Source of the DNA: Metarhizium brunneum
Lineage: Eukaryota > Ascomycota > Sordariomycetes > Hypocreales > Clavicipitaceae
DNA length: 64,000 nt
Assembly (NCBI RefSeq): GCF_013426205.1
Contig: NC_089423.1
Location: 2,046,001-2,110,000 of the forward strand
Direction of reading: 5' to 3'
Of this stretch, positions 39,635 through 50,245 are shown in pieces; the stretch's first letter is position 1, and each line of letters opens with the position of its first letter. The position numbers and the translations under genes were made by a program. Below the pieces are notes generated by a model. The model ran no database searches. It saw only the letters and a list, made by a program, of their open reading frames with translations, and had not been told where the DNA came from.

Positions 39635-40160
39635 CACGCCGTCGCGAACGTCGGAGTGAGAGAATCCAAATGAGGGTCATATCGAGAGACAACCAGCACA
39701 GCCCCGAAGGACGTGTGAATGTTGACCACAAATTACGACTGGGCCATAGTCAAGACATTGCGAAAGATCAAATACTTGGCAAAAGATTTTCGATGAAATG
39801 AAGATCCTGGTTCATGGACGACCGGGCCTTTGTGTCAGAGGCCTATCAAATATCGATCTCAGTCTCGGTATCGGCCTCGGTCTCGTTTAAGATCCGCTTT
39901 TTCAAGGCTGAAAATCAGACGGCGCATGCTTCATGGCTCAGAACGGCAACTTCGTATGAGCTTGCAGGCAACATTGAAGATCAACATATCTACATAGAAA
40001 GAAATTGATTCGTGAGACGGAATCGAGAACCCGTTAGAGCGTACGCATCTCCACTATCAGATCCATATATAAGTCTGATTCTTGATTTCATCTCATGTTT
40101 TCGAATTTCAAGCTGGAAATTCATTCAAAGAAGACTTTGCTCGAAATTTCTACTTTCACA
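39635..40160. other. Intergenic, no gene seen
   Basis: Holds a short imperfect TCGGTC/TCAGTC tandem repeat around 39856-39890. The membrane-protein frame is open back to an ATG at 40095. Confidence 0.55.
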
Positions 40161-41122
40161 ATGAAATCTGTTTCAGTCGCCCAAATGGTGATTTTCATTT
40201 GCCTATCTATACCAGTGCTGTTCATCTTATACAAACATGGCCGGCCCGGCTTCCTCGGATGGATCTATCTCTTTGCGTTTTGCGTGCTGCGCATTGTCGG
40301 AAGTTCGTTGGATATAGACGGTAGCAAAGGGGCTACAATGATTGCGAACATCGGATTATCCCCGTTGAACCTAGGTGCCTCGGGCATTCTACACGAAGGG
40401 TAACATTTTCCATTTTCGCAACAGTTCACAAATTAGGCAAGCCGGCTAAATAATGTAATTATGCAGGCGACACTAGCTACGAACTGACAAAGGCCCCAAA
40501 CACGGTCGGTTCTACGTTCTTGTATACAAACCTTTTGTCCTATCCGGTCTTGCGATCCTGGCCGTGGGCAACTCTGGCCTGCAAAGCGACGAGGCAAAAG
40601 AGTCCGATTTCCCACTCATAAAAGTCGGGATTAACATAATCACTGTTGCTTGGATCGTTTTGGTATGGTGGGCAGTGTTGACCATTTGCCAAAACGGGGG
40701 CACAGATTGATGCCTCTGGTTTTGAAGCTGGTAGACGGGTTCGTACTCTGTCCAAGTTCCCCATGTGTTTTTGTTTGGTGTCTTTGTGCTGATACATGGA
40801 ATAGCTAACTTGGGCAACCCTATTCGTGCTGATTTTTATCGGCATCCGGGTGCTCTACACTCTTGTCCCACTCGTTACTCTTGATCCAAACCTCAGCCCA
40901 TCGACCGGGTCCTTGACGATACGTGTGCTGTTGTCCTTCTTGCCGGAACTCATCAGCACTCTTATTCTCATTGGAGCGGGACTGATGACGAGAAATTTTA
41001 GGAGAGGTGTGACGAGCGGAGGATGGCTTCGTCATGAACGGGTGCCATCCAAGTCCAAGGATGCGCATCATATACGCAGCCGGGGGACGATGCCGCAAAT
41101 TAATCCCAGGATAGACGAGTGA
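40161..41122 (+). pseudogene. Multi-pass membrane protein gene with an in-frame stop (fungal DUF7702-like)
   Basis: Three exons join in one frame: 40161-40399, 40467-40662 and 40805-41122. Introns are GTAACA...CAG and GTATGG...TAG. The 250-codon product would have about six membrane spans. It reads like fungal integral membrane proteins of unknown function: GWIYLFAFCVLRIVG, ANIGLSPLNLGASGILHE, FVLSGLAILAVG, RVLYTLVPLV and LPELISTLILIGAG. Codon 83, just after the first intron, is TAG (40474-40476). Everything downstream remains in frame and conserved in character. No alternative acceptor keeps the frame: the one at 40476 shifts it. The stop is therefore either a recent nonsense mutation, a sequencing error or evidence of an unusual splice. 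The family name is from recall and not certain. Confidence 0.65.
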
Positions 41123-41273
41123 ATGGTGATATTTTTAATTCGTCTAGATTACGGAGAGTATTACAAATGTATTCAGTATTAAACCTAGCACAGGTCTGTA
41201 ATACATGTTGTATACACAATCTGCTAACGAGCGTCGAGTTACCTCCAATTGCCAGTTCATCCAACATGCCGCC

Positions 41274-42506
41274 CTAATTGAGCCTTTCAAGAAGCCAATC
41301 CATAACGACCTGCGCCAGTCTCGAGCCAGCACCTGCGTGGCAGTGTATACTTGCACCCTCATCCCGGGTCAAACTAATCAAGGCCTTCTCACACGTCATC
41401 CTACCAAACAACTCTTGCGGTTGGCCCTTGAGAAAATGATCGTCGGGTGCATCAAGCACCAGCGTCGGCGTGTTGATCTGCTCAACAACATGTTTAAGAG
41501 TATACTTTTGCGCCTCGCGAATAACGCCTGCCTCGGATTTGATTCCGAATACCCACTTGCCGTTATTCAAGGCCCATTTGATACCCGTGTCGCGCGCTGC
41601 CGCCTCGCGAATAACGGCATTGACCTGGTCATCGTGCTCATCGCTGACGAGAATGGCGCCCACTTCCAGCGCACTGGGCTTGATCTTGTGCAGTTGAGAG
41701 AGGAACGCGCTGCCGAAATCGTACACGCCGTCGTTGAGGACGACGGCTGCGAAGCGGTGCTCGAATGCGCTCGCCCGGGCCGCGAGGTACCCGCCCATGC
41801 TGAGGCCGACGAGGACGAGTTTCGAAGAGTCAACAAAGGGCTGGGAGATGGCGTAGTCGACGACGGGGGTGACGACCTTTTCCCAGTCGTGTCTGAAGCA
41901 GAGGTTTTGCTTGCGGACGGCAGAGGCTTGCCCGGGCCCGTCAAAGGCGAGGACATTCATGCCGAGTTGGAGAGCGGCGGCTCCGACGCTGTAAACGACC
42001 TCTTCCATGGTCGAGTCGTACCCCCCGTTCACGATGACGAGGGGCCTGGGCTCATGGCCCGCATCGGGCCTCATCATGACACCGGGAAGCGTTGTTCCCT
42101 CGTAGGGGATGGCAATCCTGGTGGTGACATGGGGCATCAGCGCGGCCGCTTTGTAAAACGCATCGCAGGAGGCGTCGGCCACGGCAGAGGCGACTTGGTC
42201 GTGGTGCGGGTCCTGGCGACGGTAGAACTCGGCAGTGCGGTAGTAGTTGGAGGCGCGGAGGAAGGCGTCCCTGGCGCCGACTGTGTTTCCCCTGGACAGG
42301 CTGGTGTTGGCGTTGGCCACGGCGCGGTCGGCGGCTGCTTTCCACTCTTGCAGCCAGAGGTCCTCGTCGCCGGCGGGGATGTTGTGGCAGATGGCGATGA
42401 TCTCGCCGATGTCTGCGGCGCCGCAGGTGGCGTAGCCTGCTGCGCGGATGGCTTCGTAGCCGAAGCTTTCGTTGGAGGGGAAGAAGTGGTTTAGGAGGTG
42501 AGCCAT
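41274..42506 (-). CDS. Alpha/beta hydrolase, Ayg1/FrsA-like esterase
   Basis: 410 aa, single exon. The N-terminal ~140 residues are a helical cap with the RASNYYRTAEFY motif. That motif is typical of fungal Ayg1-type hydrolases and bacterial 2,6-dihydropseudooxynicotine hydrolase. The alpha/beta hydrolase core follows. The nucleophile Ser is at about 236 (GLSMGG), the acid is Asp at about 352-356 (LDAPDDHF), and His is at about 388 (IHCHAGAG). The oxyanion region is in VNGGYDS. Ayg1 proteins shorten polyketide chains in melanin biosynthesis by C-C bond cleavage. Relatives act on other beta-diketone-like substrates. No polyketide synthase is in the window, so the substrate is open. Strong GC3 bias makes a 429-aa antisense shadow frame. 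Divergent from the arylesterase-like gene. Confidence 0.9.
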   Translation of the reverse strand: MAHLLNHFFPSNESFGYEAIRAAGYATCGAADIGEIIAICHNIPAGDEDLWLQEWKAAADRAVANANTSLSRGNTVGARDAFLRASNYYRTAEFYRRQDPHHDQVASAVADASCDAFYKAAALMPHVTTRIAIPYEGTTLPGVMMRPDAGHEPRPLVIVNGGYDSTMEEVVYSVGAAALQLGMNVLAFDGPGQASAVRKQNLCFRHDWEKVVTPVVDYAISQPFVDSSKLVLVGLSMGGYLAARASAFEHRFAAVVLNDGVYDFGSAFLSQLHKIKPSALEVGAILVSDEHDDQVNAVIREAAARDTGIKWALNNGKWVFGIKSEAGVIREAQKYTLKHVVEQINTPTLVLDAPDDHFLKGQPQELFGRMTCEKALISLTRDEGASIHCHAGAGSRLAQVVMDWLLERLN

Positions 42507-43187
42507 GGTGGACGCTGGTATGAGGTTTTGATGCTCTCGAGTCTCGAGTATGTGGACGTAGGGTTAGGGTTATGGTGTAAGTGGACGGGAGGATATGTAC
42601 ATAGAAGAGGTGATGATGAGACGGCAGGTTTTAGGTGTGAGATGTAGCGAGGGAAACGCTTGGATGTGATTGGATTTATAGTTTCATTATTTGAATAGTT
42701 TTCCCTTGGTTTTCCGTATCAACGTGTCTATTCGCTGCGATTAGAAGTGTGTGTACGTCGGCGTTGAGGTGTGAATATTGTCCGGACTCCGGGATTCCCC
42801 ACATTAAGCCGGCAAACCCAGGAGGGTTTTCCGAAGTGGTTTCCCGTCTCAGTCGGCAAAATGGTACATGTACTGATAATACTACTACGTGCTGCTTGAG
42901 GTGTATACTTCGCATGATGCACGCCGCCCCTCCGAGTTCAACACGGCACAGTCGTACGTAAGACATCTGCCCATGTTTCACGTAGGAGCAGTATTCGGAA
43001 TGTTCCGCCTTCATATTGGGTGTCACCAGCTCGGTCGTGTGTTGCCAGGCCGTCTGCTCGAACCCCGAACCTTGCACCTCTTTTCCACCATGCAAACGGC
43101 GCCCATTCATCATCCCTTCTCACCTTTTTTCATCTCAATTGCCAGCCACCTCGCACCGCGAACATTGCAGTCGCAGTCGCAGTCGCC
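42507..43187. promoter_or_regulatory. Shared divergent promoter of the two hydrolase genes
   Basis: 681 bases between divergent starts, so the two hydrolases could be co-regulated. It contains two adjacent TTAGGG-like units at about 42559-42574, too short to be a telomeric array. The direct CAGTCG repeats just before the + strand ATG (43169-43187) lie in the leader. Confidence 0.45.
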
Positions 43188-44558
43188 ATGTCCAACTCGA
43201 GATCTATCTGGGTAAGCTACCAGTCCACGCCTGGTGTATAAAAATAAAATAAAATAAAATAGAACATTCAGCTGACGCCAAGCAAACAAACCAGCCCGTG
43301 CTGCTGACGGCGGCGCTGTCGTCGCTGCTGTATTTCCGTGGCCGGGAGCTCCTCATGGTGTACACCAACGCCCCGGGCCGCCTGCCAGAGATCAACACCT
43401 TTTCACACCACGAGATCAAGTTTGCCGACCGGGTGAGAAGCTGCGAGGACGTGCTCGTGCTGGAGAGCCGCGGCGTGGCCCTCATGGCCTGCGATGCCGG
43501 CCGGGAGCGCTGGAACACGGTCATGGTACGTCGTCGGGCCTTTACAAAGGCATCCTCATCCTCGCTTTTGCCTCACTTTTGCCTCGCTGCCCCGGCCCGG
43601 CCCTAACGCGCATCAACCCCAACCGCAGGGCATCTTTCTCCCCGACCCAGCCAGTGCCAGCCTCTACGTCTACGACTACAAGGACGCCTCTGCGCCCGAC
43701 GCCAGCGCGCTCAGACGCGTCGAGGTGGTCGGCTTTGCCGGCGAGGCCGACTTCCACACCCTCGGCATGGCATACGACGAGCAGACGTCGACCCTGTTCG
43801 CTGCCAACCACGCCAAGGCTGGTCCCAGGATCGAGCTCTTCAGCCTCGACCTGGACCGCCTCGTGGCCTCGCACGCCGGCACCATCCAGCACCCGCTCAT
43901 CCACGGGCCCAACTCCATCGCCCTCGCCGGCAGCCGCGAGCTCTACGTCTCCAACGACCACTACTTCCTGGCGAGGCGGTCGAAGCTCCTGGCGCGCGCG
44001 GAAACCTTTCTCGCCCTCCCCCTCGGCACCGTCGTCCACCTCCGGCTGTCCGCCGACAAGCCCGGCGGCGTGGACGAGGCCCGCGTCGTCGCCCGCGCCG
44101 CCTTTGCCAACGGCGTCGAGGTGCTCAACGCCACCGCCGTCGCCGTCGCCTCCACCACCCGGAGCGCCGTGTACCTGTACGAGCGTCGCGGGGACGGCTC
44201 TCTCGCCTACGCGTCGTCTATCCCGGTGCCCTTCCTGCCCGACAACTTGTCCCTCCACGGGGGCAAGCTCATCATCGCTGGCCACCCTCACTTCCCGTCG
44301 CTGGTCAAGTTCACCGCGAGCCGCCACGTCTGCAACGACGCCGCTGAGCTGGCGAGGGCCGACGACGCCATGAGGGCCTACTGTGAGCAGGCCACGGCGA
44401 CGTCCTGGGTGGCCGAGTGGTCCGAGGCCGAGGGACTCAAGAGTCTGTACGCCGGCACGGAGTATCCCACGAGTGCCACGGCGGCCAGGGATTCGAAGCG
44501 CGGCGTGGGTATTATTTCGGGCCTTTATGCCAAGGGGATCCTGGTTTGGAGGGATTAA
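43188..44558 (+). CDS. Paraoxonase/arylesterase-like calcium-dependent hydrolase
   Basis: Six-bladed beta-propeller esterase/lactonase family. Three exons: 43188-43211 (8 codons only), 43295-43525 and 43629-44558. Introns are GTAAGC...CAG and GTACGT...CAG. The product is 394 aa. A hydrophobic N-terminal anchor (about residues 7-22) suggests the secretory pathway or membrane. Paraoxonase landmarks are HGPNSIALAGSRELYVSNDHYF, which carries Asn and Asp ligands for the calcium ions, and LPDNLSLHGGKLIIAGHPH. Members hydrolyse lactones and aryl esters; the substrate here is unknown. Third codon positions are almost all C or G, more extreme than in most neighbours. The shared promoter with the Ayg1-like hydrolase suggests a common pathway, which is an inference. 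Confidence 0.9.
43241..43260 (+). repeat. (AAAAT)4 microsatellite in intron 1
   Basis: Four perfect AAAAT units within the first intron of the arylesterase-like gene, preceded by a partial unit. Confidence 0.95.
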
Positions 44559-46014
44559 ACACTGGTATGACTGTGGCTACTGCTGCGGGCGAGAGTCCAG
44601 CTACTAGTACCAGCCTCTGGGCGGGCAAAGTGTTGTTGTCGTGTCTCTCCTTATTCTTCCTGGAGGACGTCAAGATGTTTATGGGACAAGCTCATGTATT
44701 AAAGAGAACTACGTTGGAGATTTTCTCGGTCGACTTGTAGATTGGCACTTGTAGCAGCGCCTCGTGCTCGTCCACGTCATTCCTCATCTGACGCTCGTCG
44801 GTGCCCATCCAAGCGAGTAGCATCTGGTAGGCATATGCGAGCCCCGTCTTGGATGCCGGGGGGTATCATCGTTTCCTTGGGTCGCGATGCGTGCTGCCTT
44901 ATCTAGGACCGTATTTTGCGCAACCATGTCCCAGCCGTCGACTGCGCCGTCAACGGACTTGCACCAGCCCGAGCAGGGTGTGATATCCCTGCAGTAAGAG
45001 ACTCGGCATGTCTAACGGGGTGCCATTGGATGAGTAAACAACAGGCCAATCATATTCTGGAAGCCCAGGCAGAGAGTAACTGGAGAAATATGTATTCTTT
45101 GTTTTGAATAAAAGCCCTTTCAATGATTCAACCTCCTCATCTCGTTGAGTCAACCTGCCAGCCGACCCCGGCAGCCTAGAGACCTCAGCAGCCCAAGGTC
45201 TTGATACAGTAGCCAAGCACCACGGTCAAATTCCTGGTTGGTCCTCCACAGTCTGTATGTATTCAGCAGGAACTTCTGGCCCAGAGTCCGTGGCGCCAAT
45301 CAACAGGTGTTGAGATCGCGGAGTTGTCGGCCGAAACATTGCCTAACTAGGAAATCGGATCGCCGACGATCGGGCTATGTGCTGTTCCACTCTGTGCCGA
45401 CTTATTGGCATACTTGCCGCGCAACGGTTTCGAAAACCCCCTCACAAAATAATAAGACTACATTTTCGCCCCCAAAATGTCTTTGATACATCTGCGAGTG
45501 ACTAGGAGTTTTCTCACAGCCGTCAAGCCGGAAGCCAAATCCGGCCTTTTTGCCACGAGGCACGCGGACCACCAATACAGTTAGTTATCTCATATTACGA
45601 CAATTTACGTTGATACTAGGTGTCAGCACATGTTTTGCCATGAAGGCGTATTTTGAGAGATTATACATCATGAACTCCGAAGCTGTCTGTTACAATTTTA
45701 CCATTCAGAAGTATGTTGGGCTGGGCAGCAAGGGCCCTAGTGATCGCTCGACAGATAACGTCCATTGGATAGGCTAACTGGAATGCCTGGGGCATACCAT
45801 TAATAACTCGTCGACAGAGGAGTGACTGATTAAGAAATACACGTCACACCAAACTGGTCAGGGCGAATCATATGGCACCTAGATTTGACTCTTGAGAACG
45901 TCTGAAGCAAGACTATTATGATAAACCTCCATATCACTCTCTCATTCGCATCAAAGTCATTAAAAACATACGCGCCTGCTTACCTTGGCACACCCTGAGG
46001 CAATCGCAATTGTC
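44559..46014. other. Convergent intergenic region, no gene seen
   Basis: 1.46 kb between the 3' ends of the arylesterase-like gene and the AYR1-like gene. Only chance frames, no recognisable relic. Confidence 0.6.
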
Positions 46015-47106
46015 CTAATCCTTCCTATTCGCAGTGTTAAGCTTCTTTGACCACACCCCAATATTGAAGAACCACGCAACCGCCGCTTCGGCCAACCAGG
46101 ACGGGAAAAACGTATTCAATATCCAAGCACCATACGAAAATCCTCCAGCCCAATACCAATCCGGCGTCCGTCCAAACAAGCCGCCAAACCGCCCCTCACC
46201 CTTGAGCGCCTCTTTGACAATCTTTTTCGCATAAACATGCGTATCCATAGTCCCTCTTGTCTGGCTGAACCGCAATCTCTGCACAAACACATCCTCGACA
46301 GGCCTGTACAGCGAGTTTTCTGGCAGCACGCGATCGAAATGATTCATGATGTTGGAGCGAATGGTGCCCGTCATGGCAACCATCACCCGGACATTGAATG
46401 GCTTGAGCTCCATCCGCAGGACCCGAGAGTACGAGTTCAACGCGCCCTTTGTGGAAGCGTAGATGCTGGCGAATAGGTAAGGCATGATGGCAGACACAGA
46501 TGAGATCTGCAGAATGAGTCCGCGCGCTGGGATGAGAAGGCTTGCAAACGACTGGCACATGGCCATGGGGCCGAAAACGTTGGCTTCGTACGACTGCCGT
46601 ACATCATCCATGTCAATGTCCAAGGCGGGAATGGTATGCGTGCGGCCACTATGTCATGTGAGTAGGACTGATGCAGCGTTTGGTGAGAGGCACGGGTGAG
46701 AAGACGTACGCGTTGTTGACGAGGATATCGAGCTTGCCACCAGTGATCTTGTCAACTTCAGCTTTGCATGCCGCGATGCTCTCGGCATCGGTAACTTCAA
46801 GTTGGACAGCACTCATGCCTACTTCTCGAAGAGCTTGGAGAGCTTCGGGCTTTCTAGCCGTAGCAATGACATGGCAGCCTAGATAGAGTAAGTTCTCGCC
46901 GCCAGTTGAGGCCTCACAACTGGCTCGCACCTTGTTTGTGGAACTCCAGGGCGAGCGCATGGCCGATGCCTCCTGGTGAACAACTGAAGGGCCGGTATTA
47001 GTTTATTCTGGTCCTGTCGACAAGACATGCATTTGCGATATTCCTCGTTTGCTCCAGGAGTTCGCACATACCCTGTAATGAGGACTGTCTTCTTGTCTTG
47101 CGACAT
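46015..47106 (-). CDS. Short-chain reductase, AYR1-like (1-acyl-DHAP reductase type)
   Basis: NADPH-dependent short-chain dehydrogenase. It resembles yeast Ayr1, which reduces 1-acyl-dihydroxyacetone phosphate in ER and lipid droplets for phosphatidate synthesis. Four exons: 47106-47072, 46983-46931, 46878-46710 and 46648-46015. All junctions are GT-AG, and the spliced product is 296 aa. The cofactor motif is TGCSPGGIG (about residues 11-19), assembled across the first junction. The NNAG motif spans the third junction. The catalytic Ser is in ISSVSA and the Tyr-X3-Lys in IYASTKGA. A C-terminal hydrophobic stretch (AWILNTFFPSWLAEAAVAWFFNIG) fits membrane or lipid-droplet attachment. Many fungal paralogues serve secondary metabolism, so the glycerolipid role is likely but not certain. 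Confidence 0.9.
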
Positions 47107-47669
47107 AATAGCCGTCACAACGCTAAAATCTACGTCGATGGTTTAGTCAACTTTCTTGACGTGGTTGCAGTAACATGCAGAATTTGTTGAATGGTTTTGC
47201 AAGACGAATGGAAGACAGATGGAGGCACGACGGTTGACTGGCGTGGATGAGTAATGAATCATTCTTGTTGAACGAGCAACTACCCCATGGTTCCTGCCGA
47301 GGTTCACTTGTGTCTGGCTTTGTTACAACTGAGCACAGTCGAGTCAAGTCTGGTCTGGTTGGGCTTGCCGTCTGGAGTCTCCAATCTTTTAGCGTCCGCC
47401 AGTTCATCCGACCGGCCGAGACAAGCATCATGCACCTACGTCTGGAACGCACGACACGCATTAATATTCATCGATTACTCTATGACCAGTATCAAATTGG
47501 AAGCAAATGGAAGACAGAGAAATGAACAAAATTACCCAGTGGCCAAACGCTTTCACGGAGGCCGCCCTTTATGGGCCATGAACCATCAAACATCGATCGC
47601 CGGCCATGAGATATGCCAAATGCGCCGTGCTAAAATTGCAACCACGAAATTTCCAGTATCGACAATTCC
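47107..47669. other. Intergenic, no gene seen
   Basis: Upstream of the AYR1-like gene and 3' of the sensor-like gene. No distinctive feature. Confidence 0.6.
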
Positions 47670-48656
47670 TCAACGCCGAATCTGGAGATGTGTCGAAGGT
47701 GCAGATCCTTCCATTTCCACCGGCCCTTCGCCGGGCGCAGGAGTAGACGTGGTGGATGCATCCATCTCAAATGCAGGGCTCGCGACTCCGTGCATCGCTG
47801 GGCTGTCTTGAGGGGTGGGCGCCGCGTACGGACCGGCGTATTGTGCGGGAGACTTGTCGAGATTGGGCGACGGATAGGCAGGCGACGGGCTCGATCCCCA
47901 TGAAGCTTTGGTATCGGCTCCGGACAGCCCAAGGGACGGGGATGGCTCTGTGGGAGGGAATGTCGTCGCCGTGTCGCGCTTGTAGTAGTCATTCTGGGCC
48001 ATCATGGGACTGGTTTCATCTTCCGCCTTCTTCTTCTGCCGGTATCGAAAGTATAGGATCATTCCTCCAATGGCGAGTACACCTGCTACGGATGTGCCGA
48101 CAGAAATACCAATCAAGGCTCCTTGCGAAAGACCCGATGACTTGTTGTCAACGTCGGCCCCCTTGCTTGCATTTGACTGAGTTGGAGATGGCGTTCCAGT
48201 CGTCGGAGTGAGAGTCGAAGTTGCAGTTGAAGCTGAAGTAGCGGTTGAACTCGTGGTTGAAGTCGTAGTCGAGCTGGCAGACGAAGAGGTAGAAGAGGCA
48301 GCTCCATTAGCAGCATTCAAGAACGCATTCTGGCTAACCGATATTGGCGTTTTAGAGATTGAACAGGCACCCTTCATTGTGTTGTACATGCCCACCAAAT
48401 CAACTGCACTGTTCTGGCCTAGACACTGGGCCGCGCTGGTGATGAAACCGCCGCCATTATTGCAAAGACAACTGTTTAGGTCCTGGGCGTCGGTACCAGT
48501 GCATTTGGATGCATTGGAGGCGCTGTACAGACAATCCTGCGCGTTTGAGGCGTAGAATCTGAAGTCGGGGTCAAACGAGAGCGACCCCGGGACAAGGATG
48601 GCTATAAAGACGAGAAAAAGAGAGGAAGACAACAGCTGCGTCTGTTTCGGCGCCAT
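47670..48656 (-). CDS. Single-pass cell-surface sensor-like protein
   Basis: 328 aa, single exon. The start is the ATG at 48656; upstream codons in frame lead only to a TTG. A signal peptide spans about residues 1-28. Next is a ~95-residue extracellular part with six cysteines (including SCLCNN) that probably form three disulfides. A Ser/Thr stalk (about 125-175) should be heavily O-mannosylated. One membrane span (about 181-205, ALIGISVGTSVAGVLAIGGMI) and a basic stop-transfer YRQKKK follow. The cytosolic tail is Pro/Ser-rich. The layout matches fungal Mid2/WSC-type wall-stress sensors, but the cysteine pattern is not a WSC domain. A sensing role is inferred from architecture only. Confidence 0.85.
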   Translation of the reverse strand: MAPKQTQLLSSSLFLVFIAILVPGSLSFDPDFRFYASNAQDCLYSASNASKCTGTDAQDLNSCLCNNGGGFITSAAQCLGQNSAVDLVGMYNTMKGACSISKTPISVSQNAFLNAANGAASSTSSSASSTTTSTTSSTATSASTATSTLTPTTGTPSPTQSNASKGADVDNKSSGLSQGALIGISVGTSVAGVLAIGGMILYFRYRQKKKAEDETSPMMAQNDYYKRDTATTFPPTEPSPSLGLSGADTKASWGSSPSPAYPSPNLDKSPAQYAGPYAAPTPQDSPAMHGVASPAFEMDASTTSTPAPGEGPVEMEGSAPSTHLQIRR

Positions 48657-50245
48657 GTTGTATGTTTGGTTGCTTCTTCGATTGTTGCCAATATGGGATG
48701 ATTGGCCCGCGTTTGGCAAAGGAAAGACTTTCCCAGAACCACCAAAGAATGCGTTTGCAGATGCAAACAGAGAGGAGACGGAGTCCCCAGAGAACTAGGA
48801 AGCGAGGAACAACGACGAACGACGACAACGGCCCTGGGACCAACAAGCCCGAGGTGGTACAGCCAATATAAACTGGGTGGGTGGTACAGAGTACTACAGC
48901 TCCGTTTGACAGACACAACGGCGGCGGACGGCATCAGCATCAAATGACTACCGGCTGGAAATTTTCAGGACATTGGGCAACGGGCCGATCCTTGCCTGGC
49001 GTAACATGACCAAGTATAATAAGGCTGACGGCAAGCTGCTCGACTCGGCTTATGAAGTGATGAGGCTCGACCCATCCCTTTCTCCTCTTCTTCTCTGCAA
49101 GAGTGGCAAGAATGTCCTGTTACCAGCCACCCTGTGCTGGGCTTTGTTCCCGACGCCATACAATCAATACGCAGTGGAAAACTGCTCAAAGTGAAACACG
49201 TCTGCTGTGCGATATTTACAGCACTGTTGGCTGCAGCAGCAAAACGAGAAGCTCAATCTCTCCAAGTTTCCCCGGTCAGCCACCGCTCGTCCCCCCTGGC
49301 TGCTTGTTGTCCCGTCAGCACGCTTGATTTTTGATCAAGAACCCCGGCATACGGAGTACTACCCTCCAAATTTTCAGCCCAGCCCCGTTTTTCGAAGCTG
49401 CGCAAATAAAAAAGCTCAAGCTTCTCCGTGCTCATGCACAATGTGTCGTTTTCGTCTTTGCTGGCCCCTGTCGTGGACGGCTGTGGATGGGCAGATGGGC
49501 AGCAGGTGCTCAGGGTTGATGCGGCATCAGCCCCGAGTGGCTGCCGAAATGACAAACGACAGAGTAGAGGAGTTGAGTGCCCGCAGGCAAATTTTGGAGG
49601 GTTTGGTTTCTTTGGTCCTGGCGTTCAATATTTTTTGCTGCGAGTGCCAATTTTAGCAATGTCGCATCAGATCTTTCCCGGTTCCGGGGAACCGCCCTCG
49701 TTTCTTATTATATCCGCCACGCCGCCGTCACATCTCCAGGGACCAAGCATCACCTCGTAAAATGGTTGTTGAGATTGTGAGGGCTTCATGAGGTTGGCCA
49801 TGTCTTTTCCAGTGATGTGACGTGGGTTTATTTCAACCTTGATATTTTGGGCTGTGGCGGTCTGCTTGAGTACGGAGTAGTAGGTCGGTTGAATGTTGGC
49901 CACTCACCAAACTCTCAATGTTTTGCAACCAACACCAACCACGCCTTATGCAGCCCGTATGCACCAGCCATATCATAGCATCTTCTACTGCTATTTTAGG
50001 CCAAGACACTGTAGAGCCCCGCAGATACATGCTGGAGCACCGATACATACGCCGTACTTGCAGCCGTAATGTTCTCGCCAAGTCGCTGTTGCGAGAGAAC
50101 ACTCATCAAGGGTGTTGGGACAGAGACCAGTTGACGTCTCTGCCCAACGTCACACAAAAGGCGAAACTAGCCACACTAGTACTCTGTAAACGAGCCAACG
50201 TTTCATTGCAAAATCGTCATATCTATATTGATATCGGCTGCACAA
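48657..50245. other. 1.6-kb intergenic region, no gene seen
   Basis: Upstream of the sensor-like gene and 3' of REI1. Contains two TACGGAGTA copies (49350-49358 and 49871-49879). Chance frames only. Confidence 0.6.

Noticed and set aside
41205..42494. 429-codon + strand frame covering the Ayg1-like hydrolase
   Set aside because: Antisense shadow caused by strong GC3. The minus-strand protein has an intact catalytic triad.
42559..42576. TTAGGG-like units that could mark an interstitial telomere
   Set aside because: Only about two units, which is expected by chance in a G-rich leader. No array.
43542..44373. Two further long frames (261 codons on -, 264 codons on +) over the arylesterase-like gene
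   Set aside because: Low-complexity Ser/Pro/Thr or Gly/Val/Glu translations from the same GC3-biased sequence. The propeller motifs are only in the chosen frame.
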